Assembly (NCBI GenBank): GCA_002415895.1 | Contig: DIAV01000060.1 | Span: forward strand, 9,878 to 29,873 | DNA length: 19,996 bases | Direction: 5' to 3' | DNA from: Anaerolineales bacterium UBA5069 | Lineage (GTDB): Bacteria > Chloroflexota > Anaerolineae > Caldilineales > Caldilineaceae | In this document: piece after piece, positions 14,540 to 19,996 of the stretch | Layout: each line of letters begins with the position of its first letter | Numbering within the stretch: position 1 is the first letter of the stretch | Made by a program: the position numbers and the translations under genes | Notes under the pieces: model-generated | The model's input: the letters and a program-made list of their open reading frames with translations, nothing else | What the model was told of the DNA's origin: nothing | Databases searched by the model: none

Positions 14540-15883
14540 ATGGCAGCGGACGCCGAATCGGCGTACGGGAAGCCCTGGTTTCAGCGCAATACGCTTCACT
14601 CGGAAGCGCAATCCGCCCTGGACGCCACATCCTTCCCTCAGCAGGTCCCTTCTGATTCTCATCATTCTTCGCAGACGCCCCCAGAATCAAGAAACCTAAA
14701 TCCCTCTGTCGGCAATGCGCGCCCTGGCGCCCCACTGCCACAGCACGGTGCGGCAGCAGCCGTATGGACGACGCAGGATGCTGCGGGTCGTCTCTTTGCC
14801 GCGCTGCCCACGCTGGCGGCCTCGGCGCGGCTGCAAATGCAGCAGGCGCTTGGCGACCAGATAACGCCGCTGCGCCTTGCCAGCCACCTCTCGGTGCTGC
14901 TTGTTGCCGGTGCAGTCATCCTCTTCAGCCGTATGCAAATCCCCGAATGGGATTTCCAGCTTGTCGCCATGCCCGCCGCGGCAACGCCCTCTGCACAGTT
15001 TCAGAGCGTGACTAATCGCGTCAATGAGATCTTCAACACGCAGCAGAGCAGCGGCGCAGAATTCAGCGAAGCGCTGCAGCCGCAAATTGTGCCCTTCACC
15101 ATTATCCCCGAGCGCACACGCCGCGAGATCCAGGTATACACCGTGCAGGCGGGCGACACAGTCCTAGCGATTGCCAACCGCTTCAAGCTGAACCCCGAGA
15201 CCATTCAATGGTCCAACTCCAAAATTGACTCGAACCCCGACTTGCTGAGCATTGGCGACCAGCTGAAGCTGCTGCCTGTGGATGGCGTGTTGCACACCGT
15301 GCGCGCCGGTGACACCCTCTCGGCGCTGGCCGAAAAGTACAAGGTAAGCACCGAAGAAATTATCGCCTACGAATCCAACAACCTGCAGGATGTCAACGCG
15401 CCGCTCATCATTGGCAGCGATATTGTGGTGCCGGGCGGCACGAAACTGGCCCCGGAGACACAGGTTGCAGCGGGCGGCTGGACCTCGACGGCCTCTGCAC
15501 CGGATGATGCACCCGTAGGCTCGGGCAACTTTGCCTGGCCCGCCAGCGGCAGCATTTCGCAAGGCTACTGGGGCGGTCACCGCGCCATCGACATTGCCGG
15601 TCGCATTGGTGCGGCTGTCTCTGCGGCGGATGGCGGCTTTGTGACCACGGCGGGTGGTGGCTGGAATGGCGGCTATGGCAATTATGTTGTCATTGACCAC
15701 GGCAACGGCTTCTCAACACTCTACGGCCATTTGACGAACATCTACGTCAACGCCGGAGAGACGGTCTCGGCAGGCCAGCAGATCGGTACCATGGGCAATA
15801 CGGGCAACAGCACGGGGCCGCATCTGCACTTTGAGGTGATTTACCAGGGCTACGGGCGCAACCCCTACAATTACCTGCACTAG
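14540..15883 (+). CDS. Membrane-anchored LysM and M23-family peptidoglycan peptidase
   Basis: M23 (LytM) proteins are zinc endopeptidases that cut peptide cross-links in peptidoglycan or, if degenerate, activate amidases. The 447-residue protein has a polar N-terminal region of about 110 residues and one membrane segment at 115-130 (SHLSVLLVAGAVILF). Two LysM wall-binding repeats follow at about 200-246 (YTVQAGDTVLAIANRF) and 252-298 (HTVRAGDTLSALAEKY). The M23 domain lies at about 330-443. Expected zinc ligands His347 and Asp351 (in GGHRAID) and His430 (in GPHLHFE) are present. His397 (LYGHL) and His428 are also kept, so it should be active. GGAG at 14529-14532 lies seven bases before the ATG. 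It is monocistronic, with its own promoter and a strong terminator. The protein is probably a type II membrane protein facing outward. Confidence 0.92.
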   Translation: MAADAESAYGKPWFQRNTLHSEAQSALDATSFPQQVPSDSHHSSQTPPESRNLNPSVGNARPGAPLPQHGAAAAVWTTQDAAGRLFAALPTLAASARLQMQQALGDQITPLRLASHLSVLLVAGAVILFSRMQIPEWDFQLVAMPAAATPSAQFQSVTNRVNEIFNTQQSSGAEFSEALQPQIVPFTIIPERTRREIQVYTVQAGDTVLAIANRFKLNPETIQWSNSKIDSNPDLLSIGDQLKLLPVDGVLHTVRAGDTLSALAEKYKVSTEEIIAYESNNLQDVNAPLIIGSDIVVPGGTKLAPETQVAAGGWTSTASAPDDAPVGSGNFAWPASGSISQGYWGGHRAIDIAGRIGAAVSAADGGFVTTAGGGWNGGYGNYVVIDHGNGFSTLYGHLTNIYVNAGETVSAGQQIGTMGNTGNSTGPHLHFEVIYQGYGRNPYNYLH

Positions 15884-15915
15884 CTCGCCCGCACCAGCCC
15901 TGACAACGCCTGCAA

Positions 15916-15963
15916 GCAATCAAAAAAGACGGCCCCCAAAAAGGGCCGTCTTTTTTTGATTGC
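15916..15963. terminator. Strong, potentially bidirectional intrinsic terminator
   Basis: GACGGCCC (15928-15935) pairs with GGGCCGTC (15943-15950) and is followed by seven T. The flanking A6 and T7 and GCAATC/GATTGC extend pairing to about 20 bp with one bulge. The A-run would serve as a T-run on the minus strand. Confidence 0.9.
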
Positions 15964-16065
15964 CGAACCCATCGTCAGCGCCAGACGTTTAACATTGTGG
16001 GCGTGCGCGTGTATGGAGCCTGCAAGACGCTATTTAGTGGTGCGTCCGACAAGAATGCGAGGGAT

Positions 16066-16145
16066 TGCGTAGCGGCGGCTTCAGCCGCCGTTGGTATGCA
16101 ACGCTGCGCATCCTCGGGAACGGCGGATGAAGCCGCCGCTACGCA
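16066..16145. repeat. 27-bp inverted repeat (cruciform-forming element)
   Basis: The left arm (16066-16092) begins TGCGTAGCGGCGGCTTCA. The right arm (16119-16145) is its reverse complement apart from one mismatch. The gap between arms is 26 bases. The left arm holds its own hairpin, GGCGGCT-TC-AGCCGCC. It looks like a dispersed palindromic repeat or a small non-autonomous element. I saw no target-site duplication and no second copy in the window. Confidence 0.75.
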
Positions 16146-16210
16146 TCGTGTCGCTCACTTGCCGGATGCACCATTTAGCTGGCGCCCCAAAATGGCGCAT
16201 CATGCACATA

Positions 16211-16240
16211 TTGGCGCGCTGCGTCACAAATACGTATGAT
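16211..16240 (+). promoter_or_regulatory. Promoter of the alpha/beta hydrolase gene
   Basis: TTGGCG (16211-16216), an 18-base spacer and TATGAT (16235-16240). The start would be near 16247, 37 bases before the ATG. Confidence 0.45.
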
Positions 16241-16283
16241 AATGCGCAGAAACCAACAAAGGCATCTGCAAAGGGGACCCTAA

Positions 16284-17405
16284 ATGCCGGATGAAACAAC
16301 GCATAATCCCATTGGCGACGATAAAGCAGATCTCCAGCCGCCAGCCGGCGCGCTCAACAGCGCACTGGACAACGTGACGGATCGCTACATGCAGGACAAC
16401 GAACTCATCCCCGTAGATACGGAGCGCAACAGCGGCGTGGCCGCAGCGGCGCTGCTGAGCGTTGCGGGCGCAGCGGCCATCGGCGCGGGCTACCTGTACA
16501 ACAAATGGTCCACCGGGCGCACGCTCACCATGCCCGACGCGCTGCCCGCCCCGCGCCACACCTTTCTGAGCGAACAGGCAGGCCAGATCAGCTACTATGC
16601 CGACGCAACGGCGTCGGGCCGCCCGCTGGTGCTTGTCCACAGCATTAACGCTGCCGCCGGCGCGCACGAATTGCGCCCCCTCTTTGAGGCGTACCAGCGC
16701 CGCCGGCCTGTCTTTGCACTCGATCTACCGGGCTACGGCTTTTCGGATCGGAGCAATCGCGCCTATTCCGCCGATCTCTTTGCCGGTGTGCTGGCCGACT
16801 TTTTGCGGCGCGTTGTGCGCGAACCGGCCGATGTGGTCGCGCTCTCGCTGGGCGCAGAATTTGCAGCCCGCGCCGCGCAAATGGCCCCTGATCTTGTGGC
16901 TGCGCTCGTACTCATTTCGCCGTCAGGCTTCAGTGCGAAGTCGGGGTTGGTGCAGGGCATTGCAGGCACGCGCCTCGTCGGCGGCATCACGCACGCCACG
17001 CTGGCGCTGCCGCTGCTCAGCCAGGCGCTCTTTGATGGCATCACCACAGAGAGCAGTATCAAGTTCTACCTGCGCAAGAGTTTTGTCAATGAGCCGCCCG
17101 CGTGGCTGGTTGAGCAGGCTTATGCGGCGGCACACCAACCCGGCGCAAAGCACGCGCCCCTCTACTTCCTCTCCGGCCTGCTCTTCACACCCAACGCACA
17201 CGAAGCGCTTTACCCGGGTGTGCCGCAGCCTGCGCTTGTCATTCACGACGAAGACCCCTACGTCAATTTTGATCTGCTGCCCGCCTTTGTTGCAGAGCAC
17301 CCAAACTGGCAGGCGCAGCGCATTACGCCAACGCTGGGGCTACCCCACTGGGAGAAGCCTGCAGAGACTGCCGCCATGATCGATTCCTTCCTGGCAACGG
17401 CGTAG
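16284..17405 (+). CDS. Membrane-anchored alpha/beta-fold hydrolase, substrate unknown
   Basis: The fold covers esterases, lipases, peptidases and related enzymes. The 373-residue protein has a polar start, then one hydrophobic segment at 51-71 (GVAAAALLSVAGAAAIGAGYLY), probably a membrane anchor. The hydrolase domain follows: LVLVHSINAAAGAHELRPLF (115-134, oxyanion-loop region with HS rather than HG), VFALDLPGYGFSDRS (143-157) and the nucleophile elbow VVALSLGAEFAAR with Ser188. The elbow reads ALSLG instead of the usual GxSxG, losing the first glycine. Asp322 or Asp324 (in VIHDEDPY) and His355 (in GLPHWEKP) are candidates to complete the triad. AAGGGG at 16271-16276 sits seven bases before the ATG. 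It has its own promoter and ends before a large hairpin. Family is secure, substrate is not. Confidence 0.85.
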   Translation: MPDETTHNPIGDDKADLQPPAGALNSALDNVTDRYMQDNELIPVDTERNSGVAAAALLSVAGAAAIGAGYLYNKWSTGRTLTMPDALPAPRHTFLSEQAGQISYYADATASGRPLVLVHSINAAAGAHELRPLFEAYQRRRPVFALDLPGYGFSDRSNRAYSADLFAGVLADFLRRVVREPADVVALSLGAEFAARAAQMAPDLVAALVLISPSGFSAKSGLVQGIAGTRLVGGITHATLALPLLSQALFDGITTESSIKFYLRKSFVNEPPAWLVEQAYAAAHQPGAKHAPLYFLSGLLFTPNAHEALYPGVPQPALVIHDEDPYVNFDLLPAFVAEHPNWQAQRITPTLGLPHWEKPAETAAMIDSFLATA

Positions 17406-17431
17406 GCGCGCCCCTGCATGGCTTGTGCACA

Positions 17432-17487
17432 CGCGAATGCACGTTGACTTATGCATGTAAGCATAAGTCAACGTGCATTCGCGCTTT
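17432..17487. terminator. Perfect 23-bp hairpin between convergent genes
   Basis: The arms at 17432-17454 and 17461-17483 pair without mismatch around a six-base loop, ATGTAA. The left arm begins CGCGAATGCACGTTGACTTA. CTTTTCC follows on the plus strand; there is little T-run on the minus strand. It lies between the hydrolase and fumC stops and could end both transcripts. Confidence 0.7.
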
Positions 17488-17565
17488 TCCTACTGTTGCT
17501 CTTCCTTACCGCTTTGCGCCCTGGCGACCTTGCGTCGAGAGGGGCAGCGGTCCGCGCCGCAATGG

Positions 17566-18963
17566 CTATTCGCCGATGCCGCCTTCGGTGAGTTTCCGGG
17601 GATCCAGCAGGCGGTCAAGCTCTGCGGCGCTGAGTTCCGTCTTGCTCAGCGCAACTTCCTTGAGCGAGCGCCCCTCGGCATAGGCCTGCTTGGCAATCTT
17701 CGCGCCCAGTTCATAGCCGATGACCGGGTTGAGCGCAGTGACCAGAATGGGGTTGCGCCCCACGAGGCCGGCAATGCGCTCCTCGTTTACGGTGAAGCCG
17801 GCAATCGCGAGATCGGCCAGCGTGCGGCTGCCATTCGCCAGCAGCGTAATGCTCTGCAGCAGGTTGTAGGCAATCACCGGCAGCATAACATTCAACTGGA
17901 AGTTGCCCGCCTGCCCGCCAATCGAAATGGTCAGGTCGTTGCCCATCACCTGCGCGCAGACCATGGTCATGGCCTCGGGGATGACGGGGTTCACCTTGCC
18001 GGGCATAATACTGCTGCCGGGCTGCAAAGCAGGCAGTGCGATTTCTCCAATGCCTGCAATGGGGCCGCTGTTCTTCCAGCGCAGGTCGTTGCTAATCTTC
18101 ATCAGGCTGACAGCCAGCGCACGCAGTTGGCCGCTCATCTCCACCGCTGCATCCTGTGTGCTCAGGCTCTCAAAGTAGTTCGCGCTGGTCACAAAGGGCA
18201 GCCCTGTCATCTCGGCCAGCTTGCCCGCAATTGCCGCGCCAAAACGCGGGTCGGCGTTAATGCCGGTGCCAACGGCCGTGCCGCCCTGGGCCAGCTCGGC
18301 CAGGCGCGGCAGCGATGACTCAATGCGATCAATCGCGTGCGCAATCTGGCTGGCCCAGCCGCCCAGCTCCTGGCTCAAGCGGATGGGCATCGCGTCCATG
18401 AGGTGCGTGCGCCCCGTCGTCACAACATGATCGACCGAGGCGGCCTTATCAACCAGCGTCTGGTGCAGGTGGTGCAGAGCGGGCAGCAGCAATTCGGCAA
18501 TGCCCAGGTAGGCGCTCACGTGGATGGCCGTTGGGATGACATCGTTGCTGCTCTGGCTCATGTTCACGTGGTCATTGGGGTGTACCTTGCCCCCCAGGCC
18601 CTCCGTGGCCAGCGAGGAGATGACCTCGTTGGCGTTCATGTTGGTGCTTGTGCCCGAGCCCGTTTGGAAGATGTCGAGCGGGAAATCGGCGTCATAGGCG
18701 CCATCGGCTACGGCCTGGCACGCCTGCTGAATGGCCGCCGCCATCTCCGGCTGCATGAGCCCCAGATCCTGATTGGCTGCGGCGGCCGCGCCCTTGACAA
18801 GCCCCAGCGCCCTGATAAAGAGCCGCGGGAAGCGCAAATCGCTAATGGCAAAGTTATCGACTGCGCGCTGCGTTTGTGCGGCATAACGTGCGCGTGCAGG
18901 GACGTTGACCTCGCCCATGCTGTCGCGCTCTACGCGATAGGCCTGCTCGGGTTCCTGCGCCAT
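17566..18963 (-). CDS. fumC: Class II fumarate hydratase
   Basis: The enzyme interconverts fumarate and malate in the TCA cycle as an iron-independent cytoplasmic tetramer. The 465-residue product has normal family length. It shows [13 protein letters not shown] (102-114), [21 protein letters not shown] (126-146), [17 protein letters not shown] (183-199) with His187, and the signature [11 protein letters not shown] with Ser318. These align with the catalytic His188 and Ser318 of E. coli FumC. SQSSND and the GW after SQEL favour fumarase over aspartate ammonia-lyase. The frame stays open far upstream, but ATG (complement of 18961-18963) has GGAGG eight bases before it and begins the conserved N-terminus. 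It converges with the hydrolase gene and diverges from the response regulator. Confidence 0.95.
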   Translation of the reverse strand: MAQEPEQAYRVERDSMGEVNVPARARYAAQTQRAVDNFAISDLRFPRLFIRALGLVKGAAAAANQDLGLMQPEMAAAIQQACQAVADGAYDADFPLDIFQTGSGTSTNMNANEVISSLATEGLGGKVHPNDHVNMSQSSNDVIPTAIHVSAYLGIAELLLPALHHLHQTLVDKAASVDHVVTTGRTHLMDAMPIRLSQELGGWASQIAHAIDRIESSLPRLAELAQGGTAVGTGINADPRFGAAIAGKLAEMTGLPFVTSANYFESLSTQDAAVEMSGQLRALAVSLMKISNDLRWKNSGPIAGIGEIALPALQPGSSIMPGKVNPVIPEAMTMVCAQVMGNDLTISIGGQAGNFQLNVMLPVIAYNLLQSITLLANGSRTLADLAIAGFTVNEERIAGLVGRNPILVTALNPVIGYELGAKIAKQAYAEGRSLKEVALSKTELSAAELDRLLDPRKLTEGGIGE

Positions 18964-19278
18964 ACACTGTTCCTCCTCGAAGAGATTGTGAGTGCCGCGC
19001 CGGTAGCAACCCGTGCGGGAGCCGGCTGCGGCCCATTGGGGCCATGCGCTATCTCGAGCACTGTGCATTGCACCAGATACGCACACGCGCCCGCTCATAA
19101 ACCATATACCGCTATTGTAACATCCCCCAGCCGGCGGCCCGTCGCGAGTGACCGCTTGATCGCAGCTAACTTGACATGCACAGGTGGTGGGCCTACACTT
19201 TTCAAGCATCAGCCGATTGGTTCGCATTTTTCCACCGATGCTGCAGACACCCTCTGCCCACCCACCGATGGCAGCCTC
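18964..19278. other. Divergent intergenic region between fumC and the response regulator
   Basis: This 315-base gap holds the response-regulator promoter at 19171-19199 and a weaker minus-strand element. That element is a -10 TACAAT (complement of 19114-19119) with an extended TGT but no clear -35; it could start fumC near 19107. No gene or strong hairpin is seen. Confidence 0.45.
19171..19199 (+). promoter_or_regulatory. Promoter of the response regulator
   Basis: A perfect TTGACA (19171-19176), a 17-base spacer and TACACT (19194-19199). The start would be near 19206, 73 bases before the ATG. Confidence 0.65.
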
Positions 19279-19959
19279 ATGAACGAACGCATACTTGTGG
19301 TTGAGGACGACCGCCGCATCCGTGACATGGTGCGGCGTGGCTTGATCTTTGAGGGCTATACCGTGACCGTGGCCGAGAACGGCGAAGAAGGGCTGCGCAT
19401 GGCGCGCGAGTCCATGCCCGACGCCGTGATTCTGGATTTGATGCTCCCCGGCATTGACGGGCTGGAGGTCTGTCGCCGTATGCGCCAGGTTTCCAATGTG
19501 CCCATCCTCATGTTGACCGCGCGCGATGCCGTGGCTGATCGTGTGACCGGCCTCGACGCCGGCGCCGACGACTACATGGTGAAGCCCTTTGCATTTGACG
19601 AGCTGCTGGCACGCATGCGAGCGCTCTTCCGCCGCAACCGCCAGGAGGCGCAAACCGATGTGCTGCGCTTTGCCGACATGACGCTCAACCTGCGCACACG
19701 CCAATGCTTCCGCGGCAGCACCGAGATTCCGCTCACCGCGCGCGAGTTTGATCTGCTCGAGCTCTTCATGCGCCACCCCAACCAAGTGCTCACGCGCGAG
19801 GTCATCTACGAGCACATCTGGAATTACGACTTCGGCGGCGAGAGCAACATCATTGAGGTGTACATTCGCTACCTGCGCTCCAAGCTTGAAGTGGGCGAGC
19901 GCTCGCGCGTCATCCAGACCGTGCGCGGCGTCGGCTATACGTTGCGCGAGGTGGGGTAG
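19279..19959 (+). CDS. OmpR/PhoB-family DNA-binding response regulator
   Basis: This is the output half of a two-component system: phosphorylation of the receiver by a sensor kinase enables DNA binding. The 226-residue protein has a complete receiver domain (about 3-117) with the acidic pair Asp10-Asp11, phospho-acceptor Asp53 in VILDLMLPG, Thr80 in LMLTARD and Lys102 in MVKPF. The C-terminal winged helix (about 128-224) contains [25 protein letters not shown], then [16 protein letters not shown], then [13 protein letters not shown], the OmpR/PhoB pattern. The frame is open upstream, but the receiver begins at [11 protein letters not shown] (ATG at 19279), downstream of a near-consensus promoter. 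No kinase is in the window; it probably follows. The regulated genes cannot be told. Confidence 0.94.
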   Translation: MNERILVVEDDRRIRDMVRRGLIFEGYTVTVAENGEEGLRMARESMPDAVILDLMLPGIDGLEVCRRMRQVSNVPILMLTARDAVADRVTGLDAGADDYMVKPFAFDELLARMRALFRRNRQEAQTDVLRFADMTLNLRTRQCFRGSTEIPLTAREFDLLELFMRHPNQVLTREVIYEHIWNYDFGGESNIIEVYIRYLRSKLEVGERSRVIQTVRGVGYTLREVG

Positions 19960-19996
19960 GGCGGAGAGCAAGTGGTCAGTGGTTAATGGTGATTGA
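19960..19996 (+). other. Start of the next intergenic region, with a short imperfect repeat
   Basis: After the response-regulator stop, GTGGTCAGTGGTTAATGGT (19973-19991) holds GTGGT twice and the related ATGGT. It may be the edge of a simple repeat cut by the window. No gene start is visible. Confidence 0.25.

Noticed and set aside
14310..14699. A 129-codon plus-strand frame starting beside AGGAGG
   Set aside because: The ribosome site is only two bases from the ATG, the frame runs straight through the rho terminator hairpin and a promoter, and it overlaps the peptidase gene in another frame.
18563..18573. CACGTG core in fumC as a possible parS
   Set aside because: Beyond the central hexamer the arms do not match TGTTTCACGTGAAACA. 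Other CACGTG cores (near 5088, 13671) also lack matching arms.
18337..19278. N-terminal extension of the response regulator
   Set aside because: It is the antisense shadow of fumC. The receiver domain begins at 19279, after a clear promoter.
18964..19971. N-terminal extension of fumC by 336 residues
   Set aside because: The extension is antisense to the response regulator. The conserved fumarase N-terminus and a GGAGG site mark the start at 18963.
1..19996. Search for CRISPR arrays, tRNAs, insertion sequences and known riboswitch cores
   Set aside because: I saw no regularly spaced long repeats, cloverleaf genes, transposase genes or recognised aptamer motifs by eye. A covariance-model search would be decisive.

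Overview
The window reads as chromosomal DNA from a GC-rich bacterium, most likely a member of the Chloroflexota. This assignment is an inference from gene order and protein style: Ala/Pro-rich linkers, a lipoprotein-type YidC, a long L34, and a B12 photoreceptor. No rRNA gene is present to confirm it. I see no phage genes, transposase, tRNA or CRISPR array.

Layout. Positions 1-608 hold the N-terminal part of an acidic, Ala/Pro-rich protein of unknown function on the minus strand, diverging from the next cluster. Positions 1060-4241 are the classic origin-proximal cluster rpmH-rnpA-yidD-yidC-jag, covering ribosomal protein L34, RNase P protein, membrane insertion and an RNA-binding protein. 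It ends at a hairpin terminator. A well-formed promoter at 4363-4391 then starts a second unit: PfkB-family kinase, parA, parB and a Gfo/Idh-like protein that lacks its family's catalytic residues. parA overlaps the kinase gene by 4 bases. No dnaA or parS was found, although rpmH and parAB are usually near oriC.

Positions 8581-10633 form a compact two-gene unit. The first gene is a MerR-type regulator with a full cobalamin-binding module and the W-x9-EH signature of CarH-type light sensors. The second overlaps it by 8 bases and is a degenerate member of the polyprenyl diphosphate synthase fold with no Asp-rich motifs. CarH-like TACA repeats at an 11-bp period sit at the regulator's own promoter and again at 12080-12112. 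This pairing is the most intriguing system in the window.

Positions 10634-14222 hold an AT-rich promoter block, a Crp/Fnr-family regulator, and then a gap of about 1 kb. That gap carries a near-consensus promoter, a C-rich and G-poor leader and one exact DnaA box, and leads into rho. Positions 14331-17405 hold a LysM/M23 cell-wall peptidase and a membrane-anchored alpha/beta hydrolase, separated by a strong terminator and a 27-bp inverted repeat. A perfect 23-bp hairpin separates the hydrolase from the convergent class II fumarase gene (17566-18963, minus). Diverging from fumC is an OmpR/PhoB-type response regulator (19279-19959) with a near-consensus promoter; its partner kinase probably lies beyond the window.

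Functionally the region mixes core housekeeping (translation, RNA processing, membrane insertion, chromosome partitioning, transcription termination, TCA cycle) with regulatory genes (B12/light sensor, Crp-like, response regulator). Almost all genes from 1060 to 17405 lie on the plus strand.
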